Origin: Streptomyces scabiei 87.22
GTDB lineage: Bacteria > Actinomycetota > Actinomycetes > Streptomycetales > Streptomycetaceae
Direction of reading: 5' to 3'
Assembly (NCBI RefSeq): GCF_000091305.1
Contig: NC_013929.1
Coordinates: forward strand, 3,162,001 to 3,226,000
DNA: 64,000 bases
Numbering within the stretch: position 1 is the stretch's first letter; the number at the start of each line of letters is the position of its first letter. Positions 1-11,906 of this stretch are shown here, in pieces. Under the pieces are notes generated by a model. The model was not told the DNA's origin. It did not search any database and worked only from the letters and a program-made list of their open reading frames with translations. Made by a program: the position numbers and the translations under genes.

Positions 1-1148
1 GCGAGCTGCTTCCCGGTGCGGGTGTCGAGGGCGTACACCTCGGAGTCGTAGCGGCCGGAGAGCCACAGGACCTTGCCGTCGGCGGAGACGCCGCCCATGT
101 CGGGGCTGCCGCCTTCGGGCAGGTGCCATTTCCTCGTGAGCCTGTTCTCGGTGAAGTCGAAGACGGAGACCGTGCCCTCGCCCCGGTTGGAGACGTACAT
201 CTCGCGGGAGTCGCGGCCGACGTACAGCCCGTGGGTGCCCTTGCCGGTGGGCAGCAGCTTCGGCTCGCCGAACGTGTCGCCGTCGAGGACCCACATGCCG
301 TCGGCCATCATGTCGGCGATGTAGAACCGCTCGCCGTCCGGGGAGATCTTCACGTCCTGCGGCATGGCCCCCTCGAACGGCAGCTTCAGCTGCCCGATCA
401 CCTTCATCCTCGCGGTGTCGACCTTGAGCAGTTCGCCGCTGAACTCGCACGAGACGATGAAGTACGTGCCGTCGGCGGAGAAGTCGGCGTGGTTGACGCC
501 GTAGCAGCTGACCGGCTCGGTCCTGACCCGCTTCATGGTGTGCGGGTCGCGGAAGACGAGTTCGCGGTCGAGCGAGGCCATGACGACGGCGTACTCGCCG
601 TTCGGGGTGAAGTACAGGTTGTAGGGGTCGTGCACCTCGACCGGCTCGCCCGCCTTCCCCGTCGCCGGGTCGATGGGGGTGAGGGTGTGGCCCCGGTTGT
701 TGTTGACCCACAGGGTCTTCAGGTCCCAGGAGGGCACCACGTGCTGGGGCTGGCGGCCCACCGGGATCGTCTCGACGATCTCGTACGTCTCCGGGTCGAT
801 CACGGAGACGGTGTCGGACTCGCTGTTGGGGACGTACACCCGGGACGGGAAGTCCTTGACGACCGGGGAGAGCCGGCCCGGGCGGTCGGCGGCGTAGACG
901 TCCCGGGGATCCAGCAGGGGCGGCATGCCGCGCAGGCCCCGGACCGCCGTCCGCCGGCTCTTCCTCCGCTCGGCGGCCTCGGCCTCGGCGGCGGCCCGGG
1001 CGGCCCGGATCCGCTGCTCGTGCTCCGTGGTCCCGGCCCCCGTCCCGGCCCCGGCGCCGCACGCGGCGACGGCGGCGAGCACGGTGGCCGCGAGAAGGGC
1101 GCGCTGGACGAGGGTGCGCTGCTTGAGGGAGCTGCGGGGCGTGGTCAC
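1..1148 (-). CDS. YncE/YVTN-type beta-propeller lipoprotein (3' end outside window)
   Basis: The minus-strand frame opens at GTG 1148 and is still open at base 1, so at least 382 residues are present and the C-terminus is missing. The N-terminus has a basic stretch and a hydrophobic segment ending in a lipobox-like AVAAC with Cys30, so it should be an exported lipoprotein. Behind it are repeated blade-like units of about 40 residues with the YVTN signature (YVPNSESDTVSVIDPET, LWVNNNRGHTLTPIDP, MYVSNRGEGTVSVFDF). Such propellers are usually extracellular binding or scaffold proteins; the ligand cannot be told from sequence. No partner gene is adjacent on the same strand. Very early stops are absent in this frame, whereas the long plus-strand frames here are shadows. 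Confidence 0.8.
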   Translation of the reverse strand, partial: MTTPRSSLKQRTLVQRALLAATVLAAVAACGAGAGTGAGTTEHEQRIRAARAAAEAEAAERRKSRRTAVRGLRGMPPLLDPRDVYAADRPGRLSPVVKDFPSRVYVPNSESDTVSVIDPETYEIVETIPVGRQPQHVVPSWDLKTLWVNNNRGHTLTPIDPATGKAGEPVEVHDPYNLYFTPNGEYAVVMASLDRELVFRDPHTMKRVRTEPVSCYGVNHADFSADGTYFIVSCEFSGELLKVDTARMKVIGQLKLPFEGAMPQDVKISPDGERFYIADMMADGMWVLDGDTFGEPKLLPTGKGTHGLYVGRDSREMYVSNRGEGTVSVFDFTENRLTRKWHLPEGGSPDMGGVSADGKVLWLSGRYDSEVYALDTRTGKQL

Positions 1149-1250
1149 GCGACCTTTATAGGGAGGTTCGCCGGGAATTCCGACGATTGGCCCGATCGAC
1201 GGAGGTGCGCGTGGCGGCCGCCGGGCCCCGTCGCCGGCCGGCGACCGGTG

Positions 1251-1766
1251 TCAGCGGTCGGCGACCCTCATCTCGAACCAGGTCGTCTTGCCCCGCGGCA
1301 GCAGGTCGACGCCCCAGCGGTCGGCGAGCTTGTCCACCAGGAACAGGCCCCGCCCGCTGGTGTCCATCTCCTGCACCGGCATCAGACAGGGCAGTCCGCG
1401 CGAGGGGTCGCGGACCTCGACCCGGATCCAGCCGGGGCGGCGGCGCATGCGGAGTCCGAAGACGCGGGCGCCGGTGTGCCGTACGGCGTTGCCGACGAGT
1501 TCGGAGACGAGCAGGACCGCGTCCTCGGTCATCTTGGGCGACAGCCGCCACTGGCGGAGCACGACGACCTGGGCGAGCCGCCGGGCCGTGGCGGCGGACT
1601 CGGGACGGGACGGCAGCGGGACCTCCGCCTCGGTCGGGTTGCCGAACAACTCCAGTGCCTTCTGCGCCCGTTCGTCCTCGATCGCAGGTGACCAACGCGC
1701 CGCGGTCGCACTCCCGTGCCGCCGCGGCTGTTCGATACCCTCCAGCCCCGCCATGCCCTCCATCAT
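1251..1766 (-). CDS. RsbW-like ATP-binding protein (HATPase_c fold)
   Basis: About 171 residues with the fold of small anti-sigma-factor/serine kinases common in Streptomyces. Visible motifs are the N box SELVGNAVRHT (about residues 88-98), a degenerate G1 box (VEVRDPSRGLP) and the G2 box GRGLFLVDKLADRWG near the C-terminus. Such proteins bind ATP and control a sigma factor or an anti-anti-sigma partner; no partner gene lies beside it, so the target is unknown. The frame stays open upstream to 1934, with other possible starts at 1847 and 1934. I prefer ATG 1766 because the family domain starts shortly after it and a purine-rich GAAAGGGG sits upstream. The alternative start at 1847 would add 27 residues of unconvincing sequence. 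Confidence 0.75.
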   Translation of the reverse strand: MMEGMAGLEGIEQPRRHGSATAARWSPAIEDERAQKALELFGNPTEAEVPLPSRPESAATARRLAQVVVLRQWRLSPKMTEDAVLLVSELVGNAVRHTGARVFGLRMRRRPGWIRVEVRDPSRGLPCLMPVQEMDTSGRGLFLVDKLADRWGVDLLPRGKTTWFEMRVADR

Positions 1767-2101
1767 GGCCGTCCCGGGCCCCTTTCGGGGCCGTTCCACA
1801 GGAATACAACCCCCGGAACCAACCATTCCGGGACTTTCGGATGTCATATGCCAGAGGCAGCAAACCATCCACGAAAGCCCGTCCGACCTGCGCGAACAGC
1901 CTGAACTTCGGTCAACGGCGCGAGCGTTGGGCAAGGTTCTCTTAAGGCTGCCTTAAGGCTCGGAGACACCGCTCCTTCGGGGGACACGGGTCATACATCG
2001 CGTCAACTGCAAGCCCGCGGGCGGAATTCGCGGGCCGAATTCCGGAAGCCCCGGACCCCGGCCCGCTCCCCTCGCCCTCGGATTCGCCCTCGCCCTCGCC
2101 C

Positions 2102-2869
2102 TCAGACGAACTTGGCCTTGCCCGGCCCCTCCTCCACGAAGCTGCGCATCCCGCGCTCGCGGTCCTCCGTGGCGAACAGCCCCGCGAACCAGTTCCGCTC
2201 GATGGCGAGTCCGGTCTCCAGGTCGGTCTCCAGCCCCGCGTCGATCGACTCCTTGGCGGCCCGCAGCGCGATGGCCGGCCCCTTCGCCAGCCGGGCGGCC
2301 CACGCGTGCGCGGCGGTGTACACCTCGTCGGCCGGGACGACCCGGTCGACCAGACCGAGGGTGAGGGCCTCGTCCGCCTTGACCATCCGGCCGGTGAAGA
2401 TGAGGTCCTTGGCCTTGGAGGGGCCGACGAGACGGGCGAGCCGCTGGGTGCCGCCCGCGCCCGGGATCACGCCGAGCAGGATCTCCGGCTGGCCGAGCTT
2501 CGCGTTCTCCCCGGCGATGCGGTAGTCCGCGCACAGCGCCAGCTCGCAGCCGCCGCCCAGGGCGTAGCCGGTGACGGCCGCGACGACCGGCTTGGGGATC
2601 CGGGCCACGGCGCTGAAGGAGTCCTGCAGGGCGCGGGACCTCGCGACCATCGCCGCGTGGTCCATGTCCTGCATCTCCTTGATGTCGGCGCCGGCCGCGA
2701 AGACCTTCTCGCCGCCGTAGATCACCACCGCGCGGACGTCGTCGCGGCGCGTGGCCTCCTCGGCGAGTTCCTTGAGGCGGTCCTGGGTGGCGACGTCCAG
2801 GGCGTTCATGGGCGGCCGGTCGAGGCGGATGGTGCCGACGCCCTCGGCGACTTCGAGATGCACAGTCAT
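2102..2869 (-). CDS. Enoyl-CoA hydratase/isomerase (crotonase family)
   Basis: 255 residues, the normal length for a single-domain crotonase. The oxyanion-hole segment AGADIKEM (residues 59-66) and GYALGGGCELAL (101-112) are intact. Both acid/base glutamates of a true hydratase are present at expected places: Glu109 in GGGCEL and Glu129 in GQPEILLG, followed by IPGAGGTQRL. It should hydrate 2-enoyl-CoA esters in fatty-acid or amino-acid breakdown in the cytoplasm; the physiological substrate cannot be assigned. It stands alone between the ATPase-fold gene and the L,D-transpeptidases, all on the same strand. The ATG at 2869 has no clear ribosome site, so the message may be leaderless. Confidence 0.9.
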   Translation of the reverse strand: MTVHLEVAEGVGTIRLDRPPMNALDVATQDRLKELAEEATRRDDVRAVVIYGGEKVFAAGADIKEMQDMDHAAMVARSRALQDSFSAVARIPKPVVAAVTGYALGGGCELALCADYRIAGENAKLGQPEILLGVIPGAGGTQRLARLVGPSKAKDLIFTGRMVKADEALTLGLVDRVVPADEVYTAAHAWAARLAKGPAIALRAAKESIDAGLETDLETGLAIERNWFAGLFATEDRERGMRSFVEEGPGKAKFV

Positions 2870-2961
2870 GAGGGCAGGTTAACGGCGACTAACGGCAACG
2901 GCCCCGGTGCCGTACATCACACCGGGGCCGTGCGTCGGAAGGGGCCGTCAGGCGCGGGCGC

Positions 2962-4218
2962 CTACGCCTTCCACTTGTCCCAGGCCATGTTCCAGCCGTT
3001 GTAGCCGTTGTCCGGGTCCACGGTCCGGTCGTTGGAGTTCTTCACGACCACGACGTCGCCGACCATGGAGTGGTCGAAGAACCAGCCGCCGGGCGCCTTG
3101 CGGTCGTAGCCGCCGCGGGTGTCGCGCAGACCGATGCAGCCGTGGCTGGCGTTGTAGTTGCCGAAGGCGTCGCCGCCCCAGTAGTTGCCGTGGATGAAGG
3201 TGCCCGAGTTGGTCAGGCGCATCGCGTCCGGCACGTCCTTGATGTCGTACTCGCCGCCGTAGCCGACCGTCTCGCCGTTCATCCGGGTCACGCGCAGGCG
3301 CTCGCTGATGACCATCTGACCGTTCCAGGTCTCCATGCCGGGCTTGCCGGTGGTGACCGGGATGGTCTTGATGACCTTGCCGTCGCGCTTCACCTTCATG
3401 GTGAGCTTCTTGACGTCGACCACGGAGACCTGGCTGCGGCCGATGGTGAAGGAGACCTTCTTGCTCTGCTCGCCGTAGACGCCGTCACGGCCCTCGACGC
3501 CGTCGAGGTTGAGGTCGACGGTGACCTTGGTGCCGGCCTTCCAGTACTTCTCCGGGCGGAAGTCGAGGCGGTCGTTGCCGAACCAGTGGCCCTCGACGTC
3601 GACGGGCGGGTCGGTCTTGACGGTGACGGCCTTCTCGACGTCGTCGGGGGCCGTGATGCCCCGGGTGAAGCGGATCGAGAACGGCATGCCGACGCCGACC
3701 TTCGAGCCGTCCTCGGGGGTGAAGATGCCGACGAAGGTGTTCTTCGGGGTCAGCGTGGTGAAGGACGAGTCCTCGGCCGCCTCACGCCCCTCGGAGTCCT
3801 TCGCGACGGCGTGCACCTTGTACTCGGTGGCCGAGTTGAGGTGGATCGACGGCGTCCAGCTGGCGCCGTCGCCGGATATCTCGCCGGCGATCTTCTCGCC
3901 CTTGTCGTTCTCGACCGTGACCTCGGACAGCTTGCCCTTGGTGGCGTTCACCTTGAGGGCACCGCTGGTGGCCACGGACTCGGCGCCGTTCTTCGGCGCG
4001 ATGGAGACCACGGCCTCCGAGGCCTTGGTGGCCGTCTTGTCGGAGGCGGTCCGGTCGGAGCCCTTCCCCTTGCCTCCGTCGGAGCCGGTGTCCGAACCCC
4101 CGCCCCCGCCGCACGCGGTGACCGCGAGCAGCATCAGGACCGGCAGTACGGCCAGGGCCCCCTTGCGCCGCCGCGTCCGCGCGCCAACCGACGCCCCCGA
4201 TATCGGTCGCCCGTTCAA
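2962..4218 (-). CDS. L,D-transpeptidase lipoprotein (Ig-like + YkuD), copy 1
   Basis: About 418 residues. A basic N-terminus and hydrophobic segment end in LLAVTAC followed by a Gly/Ser linker, so this is a lipoprotein. The middle holds two Ig-like domains (residues about 60-270) as in actinobacterial Ldt proteins, and the C-terminus holds the YkuD catalytic motif: HGNYWGGDAFGN then SHGCIGLRD with the nucleophilic Cys. The enzyme forms 3->3 cross-links in peptidoglycan outside the membrane. The C-terminal tail (GYNGWNMAWDKWKA) is shared with the next gene, a tandem paralog. The frame opens at GTG 4239, but TTG 4218 has GAGGGGAG nine bases upstream and gives a normal signal peptide, so I start there. 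Confidence 0.88.
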   Translation of the reverse strand: MNGRPISGASVGARTRRRKGALAVLPVLMLLAVTACGGGGGSDTGSDGGKGKGSDRTASDKTATKASEAVVSIAPKNGAESVATSGALKVNATKGKLSEVTVENDKGEKIAGEISGDGASWTPSIHLNSATEYKVHAVAKDSEGREAAEDSSFTTLTPKNTFVGIFTPEDGSKVGVGMPFSIRFTRGITAPDDVEKAVTVKTDPPVDVEGHWFGNDRLDFRPEKYWKAGTKVTVDLNLDGVEGRDGVYGEQSKKVSFTIGRSQVSVVDVKKLTMKVKRDGKVIKTIPVTTGKPGMETWNGQMVISERLRVTRMNGETVGYGGEYDIKDVPDAMRLTNSGTFIHGNYWGGDAFGNYNASHGCIGLRDTRGGYDRKAPGGWFFDHSMVGDVVVVKNSNDRTVDPDNGYNGWNMAWDKWKA

Positions 4219-4390
4219 CTCTCTGTTCTCCCCTCGCACGGCCTGATCAGGCCCGCACCCCTACGCGCAGAGCGCGCGTACGCTCGTACATTAACCAGAT
4301 GATCGGGACGATTTGGCCTCGGCGTATGTCACCGTTCAGTCCCAACTTCCCTGGGCACGCGCGCACCCCCCATGTCCGGGCTTTGTCCGT

Positions 4391-5617
4391 CTACTTCACC
4401 GCGGCACCCGCTTTCCATTCCTTCCACCCCATGTTCCACCCTCCGAGACCATTGTCCGGAGCGACCTCTTTGTCCGTGCTGTTGACGACCTCGACGACGT
4501 CCCCGACGAGACTGCGGTCGAAGAACCAGCCCGCGGGCGTGCCGGAGTCGCCGCCCTTCACATCGCGCAGGCCGACGCAGCCGTGGCTGACGTTGGCCCG
4601 GCCGAAGGCGTCCGGGGCCCAGTAGTTGCCGTGCAGGAAGGTGCCCGAGGTGGTGAGGCGCATGGCGTGGGGGACGTCCGGGATGTCGTACTCGCCCTTG
4701 CCGTCGGCCTTGCGGAAGCCGACGGTGGCGCCGTTCATCCGGGTCACCTCCAGCATCTCGGTGACGACCATCTTCCCGTTGTACGTCGTCGTCCTCGGCG
4801 CCCCGGCCGTGACGGGGAGCGTGGCGAGCACGCCGTCGCCGCGTTCCACACGCATGGTGTGCCGTGCCGCGTCGACCACGCTGACCTGGTGCCGGCCGAC
4901 GGTGAAGGAGAACGTCCTGTCCTGCTGGCCGTAGACGCCGGGCGCGCCCTCGACATCCCGCAGCCGCAGGCCGACGGTGACGCGGGTGCCGGGCCTCCAG
5001 TACGTCTCGGGACGGAAGTCCAGGCGCCCCCGGCCGAACCAGTGCGGGCGGACCTCGACGGCGGGTTCGGCGGTCACGTCGACGGCGCGTTCGACGGCCG
5101 CGCGGTCCTCGATCTCCCGGTTGAACTCCAGGGAGACGATCATCCCGGTGCCGACGGTGGCCCGGTTCTCGGGCGTCACGTAGGCGATGAAGCGCTCGTC
5201 GGGGACGTCGGTGGTGAAGGTGACGTGCCGGGCCGAGCGGCGGCCGTGGCCGTCGAGGGCGACCGCGTCGACGGTGTACCGGGCGGCCAGCGCGAGCTTC
5301 GGTGAGCCGGTGGGGCGCCAGGTCAGCCCGTCGGCGGACATCCGGCCCGGCACGGGCGACTCCTGCGCGTCCTGCGACTTCACCACCTTGACGGACTCCA
5401 GGCGCCCACTGGGCACCCGCACTTCGAGACGTTGCTCCGGGCGCACGCCCTTGCTGCCGTCCTCCGGAGTGACCCTGATCGTGTCGTCGGGTGCCTTTCC
5501 GCTGGTCAGCGGCGGCCCACTGGTGCATCCGGCGGCCCCGGCCAGCAGGGCCGCCCCGGTGAGCGCGGCGGCCAGGGCGGCCACGGCGCGGCGCGCGTGC
5601 GTCTGTGCGTGGTTCAC
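4391..5617 (-). CDS. L,D-transpeptidase lipoprotein (Ig-like + YkuD), copy 2
   Basis: About 408 residues with the same plan as the neighbour: signal peptide with lipobox LLAGAAGC, two Ig-like domains, then YkuD with HGNYWAPDAFGR and SHGCVGLRD (catalytic Cys and His). It should cross-link peptidoglycan at the cell surface. Tandem position and matching C-terminal tails (GGWNMGWKEWKA versus GYNGWNMAWDKWKA) show duplication. The start is GTG 5617, placed so that a short basic n-region precedes the hydrophobic core; the frame stays open to 5869 but that extension has no signal-peptide logic and overlaps the divergent glgX leader. No strong ribosome site is visible. Confidence 0.87.
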   Translation of the reverse strand: MNHAQTHARRAVAALAAALTGAALLAGAAGCTSGPPLTSGKAPDDTIRVTPEDGSKGVRPEQRLEVRVPSGRLESVKVVKSQDAQESPVPGRMSADGLTWRPTGSPKLALAARYTVDAVALDGHGRRSARHVTFTTDVPDERFIAYVTPENRATVGTGMIVSLEFNREIEDRAAVERAVDVTAEPAVEVRPHWFGRGRLDFRPETYWRPGTRVTVGLRLRDVEGAPGVYGQQDRTFSFTVGRHQVSVVDAARHTMRVERGDGVLATLPVTAGAPRTTTYNGKMVVTEMLEVTRMNGATVGFRKADGKGEYDIPDVPHAMRLTTSGTFLHGNYWAPDAFGRANVSHGCVGLRDVKGGDSGTPAGWFFDRSLVGDVVEVVNSTDKEVAPDNGLGGWNMGWKEWKAGAAVK

Positions 5618-5766
5618 GTGCGGCCCAACGACGGCGCACGCCCCCGGGAAACGTGAGTGCGAGGCGTGCTCTGGGCAGAACACTTGGGAGGACGACGAGA
5701 CGGGGAGCGGCGCGGGGACGGCCGGCTCCCCTGCCCGTCGCCCACCGAGCCGCGGGAGGCCAGAGG

Positions 5767-8031
<2,265 letters not shown>

Positions 8032-8049
8032 GCGGTCCGGTGCCCGGCG

Positions 8050-8724
8050 TCAGCCGAGGATGCCCCGTTCGTAGGCCGTGGCCACCGCGGCGGCCCGGTC
8101 CTTGACCCCCAGCTTGGCGTAGAGATGGGTGAGATGGGTCTTGACGGTCGCCTCGCTGATGAAGAGTTCACGGGCGATCTCACGGTTGGCGGTGCCCCTG
8201 GCCACCAGGGCCAGCACCTCGCGCTCGCGGGCGCTGAGGGGTTCGCTGCCGGGGGTGCGCGGGCTGCGGACGGCCGTCACCAGCCGGGAGGCGACGGCCG
8301 GGGAGAGCACGGTGCGGCCCTCGGCCGCGGCGCGGACCGCGGTGAACAGCTCCTCGCGCGGGGCGTCCTTCAGCAGATAGCCCGTCGCGCCCGCCTCGAT
8401 GGCCGGGAGGGTGTCGGAGTCCGTGTCGTAGGTGGTGAGGACGAGGACCTTCGCACGGGCGGCGCGGCGGGTCAGTTCGCGGATGGCTTCCACTCCCCCG
8501 CCACCCGGCATCCGCAGGTCCATCAGGACGACGTCCGGGTCCAGGGCCGCGGTCAGCTCGACCGCCTCCGTCCCGTTCGCCGCCTCGCCGAGGACGCGGA
8601 AGCCGGGCGCGGACTCGAACATGCCGCGCAGACCGTCCCGTACGACGGGATGGTCGTCGACGACCAGCACGGAGATGGGCTGCTGCGGATGCGGATGCGG
8701 ATGCGGGTGAGCCTCGTCAGTCAT
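8050..8724 (-). CDS. NarL/LuxR-family response regulator
   Basis: 224 residues. A receiver domain starts at ISVLVVDDHPVVRDG and has the phospho-acceptor in DVVLMDLRMP. A LuxR-type helix-turn-helix follows (LSAREREVLALVARG, TVKTHLTHLYAKLGV). It pairs with the kinase gene just upstream, whose stop lies inside this gene's first codons (8 nt overlap), and very likely controls the exporter genes at 10008-11701. The leader after MTDEA is a His-Pro repeat encoded by a short GC hexamer repeat near 8686-8706, a slippage-prone tract. The frame is open further upstream but that part is antisense to the kinase gene. Confidence 0.92.
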   Translation of the reverse strand: MTDEAHPHPHPHPQQPISVLVVDDHPVVRDGLRGMFESAPGFRVLGEAANGTEAVELTAALDPDVVLMDLRMPGGGGVEAIRELTRRAARAKVLVLTTYDTDSDTLPAIEAGATGYLLKDAPREELFTAVRAAAEGRTVLSPAVASRLVTAVRSPRTPGSEPLSAREREVLALVARGTANREIARELFISEATVKTHLTHLYAKLGVKDRAAAVATAYERGILG

Positions 8725-9997
8725 GGCGGACCAACGGTACGCGAGCCGACAGGGCGGTGCCGTGGTCCGGTTCGGACTCGACGGTGAGGGTGCCGGCGAT
8801 GCGTTCGGCGCGGACCCGCATGCCGTCCAGCCCGAAGCCGCCGGCGCGGGTGCGGGCGGGGACGGCGAGCGGGTCGAAGCCGCGGCCGTCGTCGCGGATG
8901 TCGAGGATGACCTCCTCACCGAGGAAGGTGAGGGTGACGCCGACGCGGCGGGCGCGGGCGTGCCGGGCCGTGTTCGACAGGGCTTCCTGGGCGATGCGCA
9001 GGAGGGTCGCCGAGACCTCCTCGTGGAGGGGTTCGACCCGCCCGGTGGCCGTGAAATCGGCGCGGGTGCCCGTCCGTTCGGCCCACTCCGCGACCGTCTT
9101 CTTCAGCGCCTCGGGCAGGCCGTCGTGCTCCAGGGCGACCGGGGCGAGGTTGTGCACGGAGCGGCGGGCCTCGCCGAGGCTGTGCCGGGCCAGGTCGCCG
9201 GCGCGGGCGAGATGGGCGCGGGCGGTCTCCGGGTCGGGGGCGTTCGCGACGACCTGGAGCTGGGCGATGATGCCGGTCAGGCCCTGGGCGATGGTGTCGT
9301 GGATCTCGGCGGCCAGCCGCCGGCGCTCGTCGGCGACCCCGGCCTCCCGTGCCTGGACGAGGAGTTGGGCGTGCAGGGCGGCGTTCTCGTCGAGGGCCTG
9401 CTGCAGGGCGGTGTTGGTGCGTTCGAGTTCGGCGATGGTCGCGGTGCGCTCGCGGGCCCGCTGTTCCTCCTGCTCGGTGAGATGGGCGACCACCATCTGC
9501 AGGCCGTAGTTGGCGGCCAGCAGGGCGGCGAAGACGATCCAGTGGCCCACGCCCCTCGGTGGCAGCCCGCTGGACTGCGCGCCCGCCACGGTGACCGCGC
9601 TGGCGAACAGCCCGAGCCGTCGCCATCGGCCCGGGATCAGCTCGTCGGCGTCCATGTAGCCGGTGGCGGCGAAGAACGCGAAGAACGGGTTGATCCAGGT
9701 CAGGGCGAAGGCGAAGGCCCAGCGGACGACGTAGTACCCCGTCCCGGCCCAGGACGGGGTCCGGCAGTGGCGGTCGGTCCGGCGGGGGCGGGTGATGTGC
9801 CACCACACCTGCAGCAGGACGGCGGCGGCGATCAGGGCCCCGGTGGCGTACCACTCGGCGGCATCGACCATCAACTCGCTGGTGGCGAGGGCGAGGACGG
9901 TGCTGACGCCGAGCAGTCCGTAAGGTCCCCAGGTGTGGAACTGGTCCCATCGCCGTTCGATCAGCTGGTCCTCGGCGGTCATCTCCCCAGTCTGCAC
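8717..9997 (-). CDS. Sensor histidine kinase, HisKA_3 (NarL-system type)
   Basis: 426 residues. The N-terminal half has about six hydrophobic segments (residues about 25-180) and little extracytoplasmic loop, as in intramembrane-sensing kinases. A coiled-coil region (ERTNTALQQALDENAALHAQL) leads to the phospho-acceptor motif ERRRLAAEIHDTIAQG, then the ATPase N box (ALSNTARHARARRV) and G box (IRDDGRGFD). It phosphorylates the adjacent LuxR-type regulator. It lies directly downstream of the ABC permease gene (stop at 10008), so exporter, kinase and regulator probably form one operon of the antibiotic or envelope-stress response type. The start could also be ATG 9982. Confidence 0.9.
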   Translation of the reverse strand: MQTGEMTAEDQLIERRWDQFHTWGPYGLLGVSTVLALATSELMVDAAEWYATGALIAAAVLLQVWWHITRPRRTDRHCRTPSWAGTGYYVVRWAFAFALTWINPFFAFFAATGYMDADELIPGRWRRLGLFASAVTVAGAQSSGLPPRGVGHWIVFAALLAANYGLQMVVAHLTEQEEQRARERTATIAELERTNTALQQALDENAALHAQLLVQAREAGVADERRRLAAEIHDTIAQGLTGIIAQLQVVANAPDPETARAHLARAGDLARHSLGEARRSVHNLAPVALEHDGLPEALKKTVAEWAERTGTRADFTATGRVEPLHEEVSATLLRIAQEALSNTARHARARRVGVTLTFLGEEVILDIRDDGRGFDPLAVPARTRAGGFGLDGMRVRAERIAGTLTVESEPDHGTALSARVPLVRHD

Positions 9998-10007
9998 GGC
10001 TGCGCGC

Positions 10008-10753
10008 CTACTCCCACCGGAACCAGTGCGAGGCGGCGAAGGTGAGCAGCGTCGTCCAGAGGGCGAGGACGCCGAGGTGGTCCCAGCCGGGCCAGTGGCC
10101 CGCCGCCGCCTCGTTCAGGGCCTGTGCGGCGGCGCCGAACGGGGTGTAGCCGACGCACCGGGCCAGGACGTCGGGCATGGTCTGCACCGGCATCCACACG
10201 CCCGCGCAGAACATCGCCGGGAAGAACACGGCGGAGCCGATCGCCGCCGAGATCTTCGCGGTGCGGGACAGTGCGGAGATCACGGCGCCCAGCGCGAGGG
10301 CCGCGAGGACGGCGAGGAGCAGGGCGAGCGCGTAGCCGAAGGGCTGCTCGGGCAGCCGCACGTCGAAGGCGAGCCGGCCCACCGCGAGGACGAGCAGCGC
10401 CGAGAGCAGGGCTCCGCCCCCGTAGAGGAACATCTGGGCGGACAGCAGGGCGGCGGGCCGGACCGGGGTCGTGGACATCCGGCGCAGCACACCGCGTTCG
10501 CGGTAGCCGGTGAGGGTCTGCGGCATGGCCTGCAGCCCGCCGACGATCAGGCCGAGCAGTACGGCCACGGGGACGTAGCCGTCGACCGGGCGCAGTCCGC
10601 CGAAGTCCGGGTCGGCCTGGCGCAGGGACGGGATCGAGCCGAGGATCACCAGCAGGAGGGTGGGGAATCCCAGCATCCAGAAGAGGCTGCCGGGTTCCCT
10701 GCGGATGAGGCGGGTCTCGCTGCGGAGTACGGCGGTGTTGACGAGGGTGGTGC

Positions 10754-10757
<4 letters not shown>
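10008..10757 (-). CDS. ABC-2 type exporter permease
   Basis: 249 residues with six predicted membrane segments and the ABC-2 permease pattern (for example FPTLLLVILGSIPSL near the start, and the block AAIGSAVFFPAMFCAGVWMP in the middle). It should form the membrane channel for the ATPase encoded immediately upstream. The start codon overlaps that gene's stop by four bases (ATGA-type junction), which indicates translational coupling. DrrB-like exporters of this size pump drugs or lipids out of the cell; the substrate is unknown. The operon continues into the kinase and regulator genes. Confidence 0.9.
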
Positions 10758-11701
<944 letters not shown>

Positions 11702-11906
11702 GGGTCGAGAATCCCGGCCGCGCACGGGTGCGCGCATCGGCCGTCGCGCTCGAACGGGCATCAACCGATCGGTCGATGGGCCGCTACGACCCCGCTGGTC
11801 TCGCCTTTCGCCTCCGGGACCGCGTGGGTCGTAGGACTCACGGCCGAGGGCGGTCCGGCCAAAACTCGGTGGGCGTTGTCAGTGGCGATCCGTAGGCTCG
11901 CTGCTG

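Noticed and set aside
123..1691. Plus-strand frame of 522 codons at the left edge
   Set aside because: Val/Gly/Arg-rich composition typical of antisense to a high-GC gene; the beta-propeller lipoprotein on the minus strand explains the region.
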